Shown one piece after another: positions 8,842-18,471 of a stretch of 40,093 bases of DNA (within the stretch, counting starts at the first letter, position 1; every line of letters starts with the position of its first letter). This DNA is from an uncultured Prochlorococcus sp. (lineage in GTDB: Bacteria > Cyanobacteriota > Cyanobacteriia > PCC-6307 > Cyanobiaceae). The DNA is taken from positions 1 to 40,093 of the forward strand of contig CACJPB010000009.1 in assembly GCA_902595175.1 (NCBI GenBank). Reading direction: 5' to 3'. The translations under genes and the position numbers were made by a program. Under the pieces are notes generated by a model, which was given only the letters and a program-made list of their open reading frames with translations, did no database searches and was not told the origin of the DNA.

Positions 8842-9915
8842 TTAAACAGTAGCTTTTACTTTTGGATCTAAATCGCCTTTTGCGTAAAGATCAGCAAAAT
8901 AATTAGTACTGTTTTGTTTGATCTTACTTGCTTGACCTTCGCACCAGAACTGCTTGTATCTATCAAGACAAACTTGCTTCATGTATTTTCTAGCAGGCTT
9001 GTTGAAATGTCTTGGGTCAAAGTTTGCTTTATCAGCGAATGCTGCCTCTCTAACCGCTGCAGTGAAAGCAAGTCTGTTATCGGTATCGATGTTGACTTTC
9101 CTAACTCCATTTCTTATTCCCTCTTGAATCTCTTCAACAGGCACACCATATGTTTGAGGAATTTCACCACCATATTTGTTAATGATATCCAACCATTCTT
9201 GAGGAACTGAACTTGATCCATGCATTACAAGATGGGTATTTGGAAGTGCTTTATGAATTTCAGCAATTCTGCTTATTGCAAGAACTTCTCCTGTAGGTTT
9301 CCTTGTGAATTTATAAGCACCATGACTTGTACCTATAGCGATAGCCAATGCATCAACTTTTGTTTTAGCAACAAAATCTGCAGCTTCTTCAGGATCAGTC
9401 AAAAGCATGTCAGTAGAAAGTTCACCTTCAAATCCATGACCATCTTCTGCTTCACCTTTTCCTGTTTCTAATGAACCTAGGCAACCTAATTCTCCTTCAA
9501 CACTAACTCCAACTGAATGAGCAAAATCTACAACTTTTTTAGTAACTGCAACATTATATTCGTAACTAGCGGGTGTTTTTGCATCTGCCTCTAAAGAACC
9601 ATCCATCATTACTGATGTGAAACCATTTATTGCTGCTGAATAACATGTTGATGGCTCATTACCATGGTCTTGGTGCATTACCACAGGAATATTAGGATAT
9701 GTTTCTGTAGCAGCAAGGATTAAATGACGTAGGAAAATTTCTCCTGCATAATTTCTTGCCCCTCTTGAAGCTTGGAGGATTACAGGACTATCAGTTTCAT
9801 ATGCTGCTTCCATAATTGCCTGAACTTGCTCAAGGTTATTAACATTGAAAGCTGGAATACCGTAACCATTCTCAGCAGCGTGATCTAAAAGTAGTCTTAG
9901 TGGAACGAGGGCCAT
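8842..9915 (-). CDS. cbbA: Class II fructose-bisphosphate aldolase, Calvin-cycle type
   Basis: Zinc-dependent aldolase that joins triose phosphates into fructose 1,6-bisphosphate and sedoheptulose 1,7-bisphosphate. The protein has 357 residues with the start [19 protein letters not shown], a hallmark of the Calvin-cycle subtype. The metal and catalytic pattern HQDHG lies at residues 81-85, [10 protein letters not shown] at 141-150 and a VMHGSSSVP zinc-ligand segment further on. Codon choice is less AT-rich than in neighbouring hypotheticals, as expected for a highly expressed gene. It is followed downstream on the same strand, beyond a terminator, by nothing; upstream is a 148-nt gap likely holding its promoter, and then the class I aldolase gene. 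Confidence 0.97.
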   Translation of the reverse strand: MALVPLRLLLDHAAENGYGIPAFNVNNLEQVQAIMEAAYETDSPVILQASRGARNYAGEIFLRHLILAATETYPNIPVVMHQDHGNEPSTCYSAAINGFTSVMMDGSLEADAKTPASYEYNVAVTKKVVDFAHSVGVSVEGELGCLGSLETGKGEAEDGHGFEGELSTDMLLTDPEEAADFVAKTKVDALAIAIGTSHGAYKFTRKPTGEVLAISRIAEIHKALPNTHLVMHGSSSVPQEWLDIINKYGGEIPQTYGVPVEEIQEGIRNGVRKVNIDTDNRLAFTAAVREAAFADKANFDPRHFNKPARKYMKQVCLDRYKQFWCEGQASKIKQNSTNYFADLYAKGDLDPKVKATV

Positions 9916-10063
9916 AATTAAAATAAGTTAAATGCTTTATAAAGCATATGTTTCCGAGAGTTTAGTATAAAGAGGTATCAAATGTCACGTCATTAGATAT
10001 ACAAAATACTAAATTAAAGAAACTAATTTTATGACCCAGAGTACATTTTTAGGATTTTTTTAG

Positions 10064-11131
10064 TTAGTAAGTATAGCCTGCCACAAACAATTGCTCATCA
10101 GATGAAGGTTGAGATCCTGCTACATAGGCACCTTTTGAAGCTTCAGAGTTCGCTTGAGCTCTTGCTATTAATGCTTTTTGACCTCCTTCAACGTCGCTTC
10201 CTTTCCAGGCCTTTAAACATGAGTGCTGTAATGCTCTTCCATAGGAGAATGAAACATTCCATAAAGCTTTCCTGTAAAGAGTGTTCATATTATTTAGATA
10301 AACAGAAGCAGCTTCTTCGCTTAACCCTCCTGATAAGAAAACTATTCCAGGTACAGATGCAGGAACGCATCTTTCCATAGTTCTAATTGTCATTTCAGCA
10401 ACCTTCATAGGATCAGCCTTTGTTGGACAATCTGCTCCATTAACAGTCATAGAAGGTTTTAATAGAGAGCCTTCTAGAAAAACTCCATTTGCTTGACAGG
10501 CAATATAAACCTGCTTTATTACCTCTTCTTGAACTTCAGCAGTTTTTTCAATAGTATGGTCGCCGTCCATTAAGATTTCAGGTTCAATAATTGGTACTAA
10601 GCCAGATTCTTGAACGGATCTTGCATACCTTGCTAATCCCCAGGCATTCTCTTGAATTGATAGTTTTGAAGGACAACCATCATTTGTAATTTGCAGAACT
10701 GCTCTCCACTTTGCAAATCTTGCACCTTGTTCATAATATTTTGCTGCTCTTTCAACTAACCCATCTAGGCCAGAGCAAAAAGTTTCTACATCTCCTCCTC
10801 CAGGAAGTGGATTTAGACCTTTATCGACCTTTATACCTGGAATGATACCTAAATCATTTAGTTTCTTAACCATTGACTCACCATCTTGGTGATTTTGATA
10901 AAGAGTTTCTTCGAATAGAATTGCACCACTTATATACTTCCCAAGACCTTCTGTAGTAAAAAGCATTCCTCTATATGCCTTCCTATTGTTTTCAGTATTC
11001 TCAATGCCAATTCCAGCCAGTCTTTTCCCTACTGTTTTAGTGGATTCATCAACCGCTAATATCCCTTTCCCTTTAGAAGCTAGTAATTGAGCATTCTCTT
11101 TAAGCTCATTTTTGTAATAATTTAAAGCCAT
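10064..11131 (-). CDS. fda: Class I fructose-bisphosphate aldolase
   Basis: Metal-independent Schiff-base aldolase of the animal/plant type. In the 355-residue form starting MALNYYKNEL, all key residues are in place: Lys103 (KVDKG), Lys142 in AKWRAV, Glu183 in PIIEPEI and the Schiff-base Lys225 in GSLLKPSM. The C-terminus ends in Tyr (AGYTY), as in vertebrate aldolases where the last Tyr takes part in catalysis. The frame is open upstream to an ATG at 11188, but that extension is AT-rich and family members begin near ALNYY, so I chose 11131. It sits next to the unrelated class II aldolase in the same orientation. Confidence 0.95.
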   Translation of the reverse strand: MALNYYKNELKENAQLLASKGKGILAVDESTKTVGKRLAGIGIENTENNRKAYRGMLFTTEGLGKYISGAILFEETLYQNHQDGESMVKKLNDLGIIPGIKVDKGLNPLPGGGDVETFCSGLDGLVERAAKYYEQGARFAKWRAVLQITNDGCPSKLSIQENAWGLARYARSVQESGLVPIIEPEILMDGDHTIEKTAEVQEEVIKQVYIACQANGVFLEGSLLKPSMTVNGADCPTKADPMKVAEMTIRTMERCVPASVPGIVFLSGGLSEEAASVYLNNMNTLYRKALWNVSFSYGRALQHSCLKAWKGSDVEGGQKALIARAQANSEASKGAYVAGSQPSSDEQLFVAGYTY

Positions 11132-11234
11132 TCTTAAATAATTCAGTTCAATTGATTTTTCCAGAATATGAAAAAAAAATAAAATCAATCCAATACTTTA
11201 TCGGGTGATAATTGCTACTTATAAATGTATAGCC

Positions 11235-12332
11235 TTAAATTTTGATACTTAATCCACTTTTGGAAGATTCTCTTATGGCTTCGCAAACTTTATGACTAGC
11301 AAGTCCCTCGCATAAGCCAGGGATTACAGGTGTTCCATTAATTATACTCTGAGCCCATAAATTTTGAATTCTCAAAACTGGAGCTATTCTCCCATCAGTC
11401 CATGTTTTTTCAAAATTAAAACTTGAATCTGCAGTTAGATTTTGTATTTTATTTTCGTTGTTTGAATATTTCAGAGAAAAACCATGTACATAATCTTTTT
11501 GGTTTTCACTTTTAAGAATTAGTGAACCTTCGCTTCCATATATTTCTAAACTAAATCCTCTACCGTTCTTAGAAATTGATGATAAAGAAACCTGACATGG
11601 AATTAGATTTGATCTGTAGTTTGATATTTCTATATTGGCTAAACATACATCTTCACTCGTAACATCATTTAAATCAGATGAATTAGGTAAAGGTCTTTTT
11701 TTTATTGATGTTGATTTCTTGCCAGAAACGTTTATTGCTTCTCCAAAAAACCAATTCAACATATCGAATGCATGAGTACCTAAAGCGCCAATAACTCCTC
11801 CACCTTTTTCTTCCAATGAATACCAATTCCAGGATCTTTTGGGGTCGGATCTACTGCCCATTAACCAATCTAATTTGACTAAATATATATCTCCTAAGAT
11901 ATTTTCATCAATAAGTTTTTTTGTCTGAAGGAAAAGAGGTACTGCTCTATATTCAAAATCAACACATACGCTTAAATTATTAATCAAAGATATTCTCTGA
12001 AGCTCTTCAATTTCTGAGGAGGATATTGAAACGGGTTTTTCTAGGAGCAAATTTTTATTATTCTCAAGAGCTTGTTTTGCTAACTTAAATCTTGATTCTG
12101 GAGGAGTGGCAATAATAATTCCATCAATTTTTGGAGATTTAACTAAGTCTTCCCAATTGTGAAAAAAATCTAAGCCTGTTTCTTTTTCTAATATCGATTT
12201 TTGCTTTTTCTCGTAATGATAAATTGCTACAGGAGTTAAGTGATCTGACTCTTTTAATGCCTCTAAATGAACTTTTTTCCCAAACCCTAGTCCAGCGATT
12301 GCTATTTTTAATTTTTTATTTTTAGTATTCAT
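11235..12332 (-). CDS. Gfo/Idh/MocA-family oxidoreductase
   Basis: NAD(P)-dependent sugar-type dehydrogenase. An N-terminal Rossmann motif (IAGLGFGKKVH, residues 12-22) is followed by the family signature LLLEKPVS near residue 96, whose Lys belongs to the EKP motif. The C-terminal alpha/beta domain includes GGVIGALGTHAFDMLNW, which carries the conserved GxxxDxxxH-like His. The length, 365 aa, is typical. The substrate cannot be read from the sequence. The start lies 2 nt after the preceding small gene and this gene ends an accD-hypothetical-oxidoreductase set, so it is probably co-transcribed with accD. No link to fatty acid synthesis is implied beyond that. Confidence 0.88.
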   Translation of the reverse strand: MNTKNKKLKIAIAGLGFGKKVHLEALKESDHLTPVAIYHYEKKQKSILEKETGLDFFHNWEDLVKSPKIDGIIIATPPESRFKLAKQALENNKNLLLEKPVSISSSEIEELQRISLINNLSVCVDFEYRAVPLFLQTKKLIDENILGDIYLVKLDWLMGSRSDPKRSWNWYSLEEKGGGVIGALGTHAFDMLNWFFGEAINVSGKKSTSIKKRPLPNSSDLNDVTSEDVCLANIEISNYRSNLIPCQVSLSSISKNGRGFSLEIYGSEGSLILKSENQKDYVHGFSLKYSNNENKIQNLTADSSFNFEKTWTDGRIAPVLRIQNLWAQSIINGTPVIPGLCEGLASHKVCEAIRESSKSGLSIKI

Positions 12333-12334
12333 TC

Positions 12335-12727
12335 TTATTCATTAATAATTTCTAAACAGCTATTTTCAATAACAACATCTATAAGTTCATCATTATTAGA
12401 AGTTTGCCATTTTGAATTGAATTGAGGAATTCCATTTATTGATGTATCTTTGAACTTTTTTTCATTGCAATTAATTCTCATTACATAAAGTGATAACTCT
12501 CCATCATCATCAGAATTAGTTGGATTTTTAAAGAACTTTGTTAATACACTTATTTCATCATTTGGGAGAGACTTTATACTCCCTTTATCGAGCCATTCTT
12601 TCCCATTATCATTCTCTTTAAGGAGAACCCAATCAACATTTCCTATCGCGTATGAATAGGAGGCAAAGTTTAAAATAAAGAGTAGAAGGCTTAGAGAAAA
12701 ATAAAATAAATTTGAAATTATTCTCAT
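12335..12727 (-). CDS. Secreted hypothetical protein (130 aa)
   Basis: Begins with a clear signal peptide (a basic start, then FYFSLSLLLFILNFASYSYA, with a likely cleavage after SYA near residue 27). The mature part is about 100 residues with an opening pattern DWVLLKENDNGKEWLDKGSI, two cysteines (one near residue 92 and one near 124) that could pair, and an acidic surface. The W-x-D-x-x-SI arrangement resembles small lumenal or periplasmic beta-proteins found throughout cyanobacteria, but I cannot name a family with confidence. It lies 1 nt after accD and 2 nt before the oxidoreductase, so it belongs to the same transcript. Confidence 0.75.
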   Translation of the reverse strand: MRIISNLFYFSLSLLLFILNFASYSYAIGNVDWVLLKENDNGKEWLDKGSIKSLPNDEISVLTKFFKNPTNSDDDGELSLYVMRINCNEKKFKDTSINGIPQFNSKWQTSNNDELIDVVIENSCLEIINE

Positions 12728-12728
12728 T

Positions 12729-13610
12729 TTAAATATTTGATTCTGCTAGTTCTTTTACACCATGAATTTTTAAAATTTTAGTCAGAGTATCCTTGAGATC
12801 TTTCCTTTTCACTATTACATCTACAAAACCATGCTCAAGCAGATATTCAGCTGTTTGAAAATTTTCGGGTAATTTTTCTCTTAATGTTTGTTCTATAACC
12901 CTTCTTCCCGCAAATCCAATAAGTGCTTTAGGTTCCGCCAAAATTAAATCACCTAACATCGCAAAGCTGGCTGTTACTCCTCCAGTAGTTGGATGAGTTA
13001 ACAAGGGCATGTATAGGAGATTTTTCTCTTTATGTTTTTTTAGTGCTCCAGATATTTTTGCCATTTGCATGAGACTTAACATACCTTCTTGCATCCTTGC
13101 TCCTCCTGATGCGCAAACAATAAGAATTGGAAAATTTTCCGAAGTTGCTCTCTCAATTATCCTTGTAATTTTTTCACCAACTACTGAACCCATGGATCCT
13201 CCCATAAATCTAAAATCCATAACAGCTAATGCTAAAGGCATTGAATTCACAGAACAGATACCTGTTACGACTCCATCTCTTAAACCTGTACCTGCTTGAC
13301 TTTCTTTAATTCGATCAGCATACGCTCTTCTATCTTTAAAACCCAAAGGATCTGTAGGACTTAGTGAACTATCAAATTCTTTGAATGAATTTTTATCAGC
13401 AATTATATTTATCCTTTCATCGCTATTAATCCTATTGTGGTGTCCACAATTACTACAAACATTAAAATTTGAAATTAGGTCTTTTCTATAGGCTACTTGC
13501 GAACACTCTGAACATTTAACCCACAAACCATCTCCTTCGTCAGTATCTTGGGAAACTTTCCCAACAAATTGATCTTTACGCCTTGCGGCAAACCAGTCGA
13601 TTAATGACAC
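12729..13610 (-). CDS. accD: Acetyl-CoA carboxylase carboxyltransferase subunit beta
   Basis: Transfers the carboxyl group from carboxybiotin to acetyl-CoA together with AccA. An N-terminal four-cysteine zinc finger is complete: Cys33 and Cys36 (CSEC), Cys52 and Cys55 (CSNC). It is followed by the crotonase-like CoA-binding core with [18 protein letters not shown] and [12 protein letters not shown]. Length of 293 residues is normal. The start codon lies in a 139-nt intergenic space downstream of prk. Two small-spaced genes follow on the same strand, suggesting that accD leads a three-gene operon. Confidence 0.97.
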   Translation of the reverse strand: MSLIDWFAARRKDQFVGKVSQDTDEGDGLWVKCSECSQVAYRKDLISNFNVCSNCGHHNRINSDERINIIADKNSFKEFDSSLSPTDPLGFKDRRAYADRIKESQAGTGLRDGVVTGICSVNSMPLALAVMDFRFMGGSMGSVVGEKITRIIERATSENFPILIVCASGGARMQEGMLSLMQMAKISGALKKHKEKNLLYMPLLTHPTTGGVTASFAMLGDLILAEPKALIGFAGRRVIEQTLREKLPENFQTAEYLLEHGFVDVIVKRKDLKDTLTKILKIHGVKELAESNI

Positions 13611-13722
13611 AACTTTTCCTGTTTTTTCTATTTAAATCCAAGTAAGGTACTTTTATCAAGAAAGATATATAAAAATTTGAGATCCTCTAGATTAAAAACT
13701 TCTCAAAGTTAAAAAATAATGA

Positions 13723-13740
13723 TTCGAGTTGATAATCGAA
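13723..13740 (-). terminator. Possible weak terminator after prk
   Basis: On the minus strand, just downstream of the prk stop, a 5-bp inverted repeat (TTCGA with TCGAA, 8-nt loop) is followed within three bases by a T-rich run. The stem is short, so this is a weak candidate. Confidence 0.35.
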
Positions 13741-13749
13741 AATTAATTA

Positions 13750-14646
13750 TTATTTATTTTTCTCCTCAATCATTTTATGAATTATTGGAGTGAGAATTAG
13801 TTCCATTGCGAATCCCATTTTCCCTCCATTTACAACGATACTTGTTGGACTTGACATAAATGAATCATTAATCATTCCAAGCAAGTATTGAAAATCAATC
13901 CCCCATTTCTCTCTTGCCCCTTTTCTGAAATGTATGATCACAAAGCTCTCATCAGGAGTTGGGATATTCCTACATATGAAAGGATTAGAAGTGTCAATTG
14001 TGGGAATTCTTTGGAAATTAATATCGGTTTTGCTGAATTGTGGGCATATATGATTTATATAATCAGGCATTCTTCTCAATATAGTATCCACAATTGTTTC
14101 TGCTGAGTAACCTCTTTCTGCGTTATCTCTATGGATTTTTTGAATCCACTCTAAATTTGTTATTGGAACAACTCCAACAAGTAAATCAGCATAAGAGGCA
14201 ACATTGTATCCATCACCTTCTACCCCGCCGTGCAAACCTTCATAAAAAAGTACATCTGTTCCCTCAGGAATATCTTCCCATGGAGTAAATTGCCCAGGTT
14301 CTAGGGATGTCCCAAGTCTTGTATTATGTTCTTCTGCTTCTTCAAGACTATGTAGATAATATCTTTTCTTTCCTCCTCCAGTTTCACCATAAATTTTAAA
14401 AAGTTCTTCTAGCTTGTCAAAAAGATTAGCCTCTGGACCAAAATGTGAGAAATTTTCACCTTTTGAAAGAGCGTCTGCCATAGCTTTTTTCATAGGCATT
14501 CTTTCAAATCTGTGGTAACTATCACCTTCAACAACTGCGGGAACAATATCTTCTCTGGCAAAAATATGCTCAAAGGCTCTTTTTACTGTACTTGTTCCTG
14601 CTCCTGAAGATCCTGTTACAGCGACTACTGGATGACGTTTTGACAT
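13750..14646 (-). CDS. prk: Phosphoribulokinase, class I (proteobacterial) type
   Basis: Phosphorylates ribulose 5-phosphate to ribulose 1,5-bisphosphate, the committed Calvin-cycle step feeding Rubisco. The P-loop is GSSGAGTS (residues 12-19). EGDSYHRF follows at 40-47, the Walker B region reads LFYEGLHGG (133-141) and IQKIHRDNAERGY lies at 168-180. At 298 residues it is short, like the octameric proteobacterial class, whereas most cyanobacterial and plant enzymes have about 330-350 residues. The only cysteines are Cys201 and Cys225, so the P-loop cysteine pair used for thioredoxin control elsewhere is missing. Regulation by redox through that pair can be excluded. A promoter probably lies in the 89-nt gap after leuB's stop. 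Confidence 0.95.
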   Translation of the reverse strand: MSKRHPVVAVTGSSGAGTSTVKRAFEHIFAREDIVPAVVEGDSYHRFERMPMKKAMADALSKGENFSHFGPEANLFDKLEELFKIYGETGGGKKRYYLHSLEEAEEHNTRLGTSLEPGQFTPWEDIPEGTDVLFYEGLHGGVEGDGYNVASYADLLVGVVPITNLEWIQKIHRDNAERGYSAETIVDTILRRMPDYINHICPQFSKTDINFQRIPTIDTSNPFICRNIPTPDESFVIIHFRKGAREKWGIDFQYLLGMINDSFMSSPTSIVVNGGKMGFAMELILTPIIHKMIEEKNK

Positions 14647-14735
14647 TTTTTAAAAACAATATCTAATGATTCTGACAGGTCATATGCCAACTTTATGTTT
14701 TACTTAAAAATATTTTTTTATTTATTAATTTTTTT

Positions 14736-15809
14736 TTAAATTTCATCCATTATTTTTTCCCCGATTTCACTGCAAGATAAAACTTCAGTAGACCCATCAG
14801 CTAAATCTGCTGTTCTAAATCCTTTCGATAAAACTTTATCAATAGCAGTTTCTAAATTTTCTGCAGCTTCTTTTTCATTTAATCCAATTTTTAACATCAT
14901 GGATGTAGATAAAAGCATTGCAATAGGATTAGCTACGTTTTTACCAGCTATATCAGGAGCCGAACCATGAACAGGTTCAAAAACGCCTGGGCCATTATTG
15001 TTTAAAGAAGCAGATGGAAGCATACCAATAGAACCAGTTAACATTGCAGCTAAATCGCTTAAAATATCTCCAAATAAATTACTAGTTAAAATCACATCAA
15101 ATTGACCAGGATCTCTAACTAATTGCATTGCTGCATTATCAACGTACATATTGCTTAGAGATATATTTTTGTCTTTTGAGGTGATATTTAAAACGGTATC
15201 TCTCCACAATTGACTAACCTCAAGAACGTTTGATTTATCAACAGAACATATTTTCTTATTTCTTTGGTTAGCAATTTTTATTGCTATTTCAGTTATTCTT
15301 TCTATTTCTGTCGAATCATAAACCATCGTATTGAAAGCTTTTGGGATTTTTGTATTTGTTATATGTCCTCTTGGTTTCCCAAAATAAATTCCTCCTATTA
15401 ATTCTCTTACAACAATAAGATCTACATGTTCAACGATTTCTTTTTTTAATGTACTTGCATCTAATAAAGATTTTCTTATTTTGACAGGCCTTATATTTGC
15501 AAAAAGGTTTAGGGCAGATCTTAACTTTAGTAACCCACTTTCTGGCCTTAATTCTCTTGCAAGAGAATCATATTTAATATCTCCAACACATGCTAAGAGT
15601 ACTGCATCACTTTTTTTACATTGATCTAGTGTCTCATCTGGAGCAGGAGTACCATATTTTTCATATGCTATCCCTCCAAATAATTTTTCAATAATATCAA
15701 TATCGAAATTATGATTTTTTGAAAGCTTTTTTAAAACTTTTTTTGAAACTTCTGAAATTTCTGGTCCAATTCCGTCTCCTGACAATAAAACAATCTTATA
15801 TTTCTTCAT
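14736..15809 (-). CDS. leuB: 3-isopropylmalate dehydrogenase
   Basis: NAD-dependent oxidative decarboxylation of 3-isopropylmalate in leucine synthesis. Start KIVLLSGDGIGPEI is the standard N-terminus. The substrate segment has RPESGLLKLRSAL, VVRELIGGIYFG follows with the Tyr-bearing catalytic loop, and the metal-binding aspartates lie in DVILTSNLFGDILSD. The NAD adenine segment GSAPDIAGKNVANPIA is intact. The length of 357 aa is normal. It completes, with ilvD 10 kb away, the branched-chain genes of this window. It is the last gene of a tight minus-strand series that begins with hisA, 28 nt after lpxD. Confidence 0.97.
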   Translation of the reverse strand: MKKYKIVLLSGDGIGPEISEVSKKVLKKLSKNHNFDIDIIEKLFGGIAYEKYGTPAPDETLDQCKKSDAVLLACVGDIKYDSLARELRPESGLLKLRSALNLFANIRPVKIRKSLLDASTLKKEIVEHVDLIVVRELIGGIYFGKPRGHITNTKIPKAFNTMVYDSTEIERITEIAIKIANQRNKKICSVDKSNVLEVSQLWRDTVLNITSKDKNISLSNMYVDNAAMQLVRDPGQFDVILTSNLFGDILSDLAAMLTGSIGMLPSASLNNNGPGVFEPVHGSAPDIAGKNVANPIAMLLSTSMMLKIGLNEKEAAENLETAIDKVLSKGFRTADLADGSTEVLSCSEIGEKIMDEI

Positions 15810-15837
15810 TTAAATTTTTGTTTAATAGAACAATAAA

Positions 15838-16872
15838 TTATTGCTTGTCTAATTGTCTAAGTTTTTTTGCTAATTCTGGTAATTTTTTAAAAATACTTGA
15901 ACTCCTTAGCCATGATTTATTTTCCATCGCGGGGAAACCACTAATTACCTTGCCATCTTCAATGTCACAATGGATTCCGCATTTTGAACTCGCAATGACA
16001 TTATTACCAACTTTTACTCTATTATTGACTCCTACTTGCCCTGCCAAAATAACACCATCTCCAATATTTGCTCCTCCAGCGATACCAACTTGAGCTGCAA
16101 ATGCACAATTCTTTCCAATTTTTACGCCATGACCTATTTGTATTAAATTATCCAACTTTGTTCCCTCATCAATAAAAGTAAATCCAACTGCGGGTCTATC
16201 AATACAACAATTAGTTCCAATTTCTACAAAATTCATTATTTTTACACCACCTTTTTGCGGCATCTTTACCCATTTGCCATTTTCAGGAATAAAACCAAAT
16301 CCCTCTGATCCAATAACAGAATTTGAATTAATTACACAATTATTTTTTAGAGTGGTATTTTCGTAAATAACACAATTTGGATGAATTATATTATTATTTC
16401 CTATTCGAACATTGCCTAAAATTGATGATCCAGGAAGAATATGATTATTGTCTCCAATTACGGTATTTTCTCCGATATAGACATTAGGTCCAATATGGCA
16501 ATCTGCTCCAATTATTGCTGTTTTATCTATAACTGCTGAAGCATGAATTCCTGGTTTGAAATTGATAGTTTTATATAAATAATCCAATACTTCTGCAAAT
16601 GCAATTCTTGGATTTTTAACGATTATGTTAGATATATTGAGTTTTTTTAGGGCTCTAACGATTTCATCATTGTTAGTAGTTATTATTGCTGATGCTTTAG
16701 TTTGATCTAATTTTTCTTTAAGAATATTATTTTCTTCTAAAAAAGATATTTGATTTTTAACTGCAGCATCTAATGAGGCAGCATCATCTATATTTAAATC
16801 TTCGAAAATATTGGCACTAATAAAATTTGAATTTCCTTTTTTTATTAGATCAACTAAATCACTTAAAAGCAT
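15838..16872 (-). CDS. lpxD: UDP-3-O-(3-hydroxymyristoyl)glucosamine N-acyltransferase
   Basis: Third step of lipid A synthesis, adding the N-linked acyl chain. The N-terminal uridine-binding domain (about 1-100) precedes a left-handed beta-helix of hexapeptide repeats (IIGADCHIGPNVYIGENTV style, about 108-300). The catalytic His is in IQIGHGVKIG, with the usual QVGIAGGANIG and LAGQVGVN turns after it. A C-terminal helix (FKKLPELAKKLRQLDK) closes the protein, at 344 residues a normal length. It indicates an outer membrane with lipid A. It sits between proB and leuB with 20- and 28-nt gaps. Confidence 0.96.
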   Translation of the reverse strand: MLLSDLVDLIKKGNSNFISANIFEDLNIDDAASLDAAVKNQISFLEENNILKEKLDQTKASAIITTNNDEIVRALKKLNISNIIVKNPRIAFAEVLDYLYKTINFKPGIHASAVIDKTAIIGADCHIGPNVYIGENTVIGDNNHILPGSSILGNVRIGNNNIIHPNCVIYENTTLKNNCVINSNSVIGSEGFGFIPENGKWVKMPQKGGVKIMNFVEIGTNCCIDRPAVGFTFIDEGTKLDNLIQIGHGVKIGKNCAFAAQVGIAGGANIGDGVILAGQVGVNNRVKVGNNVIASSKCGIHCDIEDGKVISGFPAMENKSWLRSSSIFKKLPELAKKLRQLDKQ

Positions 16873-16892
16873 TTTTCAGTTTTAATTTTTTT

Positions 16893-17975
16893 CTAAGAGA
16901 GAGCAAGAACATCTCTATGAACGACAATTATCGAGGAGTTGTTATTTTCTTTATTATTTAAGATACTTCTTAATTTGTCGCTACTTATTGATACTAAACC
17001 TTTTGCAACTTCTTTATCATTTGTATTTACGATTTTAACTGCCTGATTAATCGTAAAGTTTCCTTCTACATTCTTAACACCAACCGCTAGAAGTGAGGCA
17101 CCTTTTTTTTTAATTGCAAAAGAAGCGCCATCATCTAAAGTAATTTTCCCTACTGTTTGAATTGCATGTGAAAGCCAACTTTTTTTGTTTCCAATAGGTT
17201 TTTCTACTGGATAAAATAAAGTTCCAATTTTATTTTCATTAAATACTTCAATTAAGTTTTTTTTATTAGTTCCATCAACTAGTTGGACTTCGACTCCCCC
17301 TTTTGTTGCTATTTCTGCAGAAATTAATTTTGTAGAAATTCCTCCTGTTCCCCATTCATTATTTGAGTTTTGATTGTTTTTATCTTTAATTTCCTTTAAT
17401 TCACTATTATGAACTTCTTTAATAGGTTGCGCATCTTTATTATTACGTGGATCTTTTGAGTATAGATTTTCAATATCGGTTAATAAAATAAGCTTGTTAG
17501 CATTTATAGCCAAGGCAACTAAAGCAGAGAGGGTATCATTATCTCCATATTTAAGCTCTTCATTTGCTACGGTATCATTTTCATTTACTATTGGAATAAC
17601 ATTCAAATCGATTAATCTTTTTAAAGTTTTAGAAGCGTTATTAAAGGATTCTCGTGAATTGAAATCAGCTTTAGTTATTAAAATTTGAGCAATATTAAGA
17701 CCTAATTTATTAAATACTCTATCGTATAAGGACATTAAATTAACTTGACCTACTGCTGCAGTAGCTTGAAGGGTACTTAAATCATTTGGTCTTGTTTTAA
17801 TATTTAACTTTTGGCAACCTAATCCTACGGCTCCACTAGTTACTAAAATTAACTTGTTTCCTTTTGAAAGAAAACTTGTAAAGGATCTAGAAAGGTTTTC
17901 AATAACTTCTTCTGTAGATGTTTCCTCTGTTCCTCTTAAAATACTAGTACCAATTTTTATAACCCAAATTTTCAT
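16893..17975 (-). CDS. proB: Glutamate 5-kinase
   Basis: Phosphorylates glutamate in the first step of proline synthesis. An amino-acid-kinase domain covers about residues 1-255: [10 protein letters not shown] at the start, [35 protein letters not shown] in the middle and [15 protein letters not shown] at the end. A C-terminal PUA domain follows (about 275-355). At 360 residues it is the long ProB form. The start ATG overlaps the stop of the upstream HAD gene in a 4-nt ATGA, so the two are translationally coupled. Confidence 0.97.
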   Translation of the reverse strand: MKIWVIKIGTSILRGTEETSTEEVIENLSRSFTSFLSKGNKLILVTSGAVGLGCQKLNIKTRPNDLSTLQATAAVGQVNLMSLYDRVFNKLGLNIAQILITKADFNSRESFNNASKTLKRLIDLNVIPIVNENDTVANEELKYGDNDTLSALVALAINANKLILLTDIENLYSKDPRNNKDAQPIKEVHNSELKEIKDKNNQNSNNEWGTGGISTKLISAEIATKGGVEVQLVDGTNKKNLIEVFNENKIGTLFYPVEKPIGNKKSWLSHAIQTVGKITLDDGASFAIKKKGASLLAVGVKNVEGNFTINQAVKIVNTNDKEVAKGLVSISSDKLRSILNNKENNNSSIIVVHRDVLALS

Positions 17976-18466
17976 TTTATAAAATGAGAAATTAATTTTT
18001 CTATTTTCAAAGTTAAATTAAATTTTATAGGCAAGCCATCTCTATTTAATCTCTTAACTAATATTGTTTTTATATCACATCTATTCCCAACAATAATATC
18101 TGTAAAAATTCTGTCGCCAATAATGGCTATATTTTTTGGCTCTCTGCCAATTTCTTTGATAGCAGACAAAGTTACTTTTTTTCTAGGTTTTGATGCATTG
18201 TATTTATACCTTAAATTTAATTCTTCGGCTATTTTTGCGATTCTTATTTTTGATGGATTATTACTTATTAGATATAAGGTGAAAAGTTTTTTAGATTCTA
18301 TGATCCAATTTTTTACAGCTTTTGGGATCATATTTGATTTTCTATTTACTAGAGTCCCATCCACGTCTAGCAATAAAGAATTAATTCCTTTTTTTTGCAA
18401 CTCAGATTGAGAAATATTATATATTGGTAAGTTTGAATCCCAATTGACATTTAGGATAGATCTCAT
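17972..18466 (-). CDS. YqeG-like HAD-family phosphatase
   Basis: HAD superfamily subclass IIIA protein of 164 residues. Motif I is DVDGT at 34-38, motif II is SNN near residue 74, motif III has the Lys in SKPRKK and motif IV is GDRIFTDI near 118-125, so the active site is complete. The closest family is YqeG, related to mitochondrial phosphatidylglycerophosphate phosphatase (Gep4-type), so a role in phosphatidylglycerol synthesis beside pgsA elsewhere in the window is plausible but not shown. It overlaps proB by 4 nt and follows the DUF3727 gene after 5 nt, a compact group with ruvX. Confidence 0.88.
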   Translation of the reverse strand: MRSILNVNWDSNLPIYNISQSELQKKGINSLLLDVDGTLVNRKSNMIPKAVKNWIIESKKLFTLYLISNNPSKIRIAKIAEELNLRYKYNASKPRKKVTLSAIKEIGREPKNIAIIGDRIFTDIIVGNRCDIKTILVKRLNRDGLPIKFNLTLKIEKLISHFIK

Positions 18467-18471
18467 TTATT

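Noticed and set aside
8914-9471. Two plus-strand frames antisense to cbbA
   Set aside because: They are opposite a highly conserved enzyme gene and lack motifs or a plausible start context.
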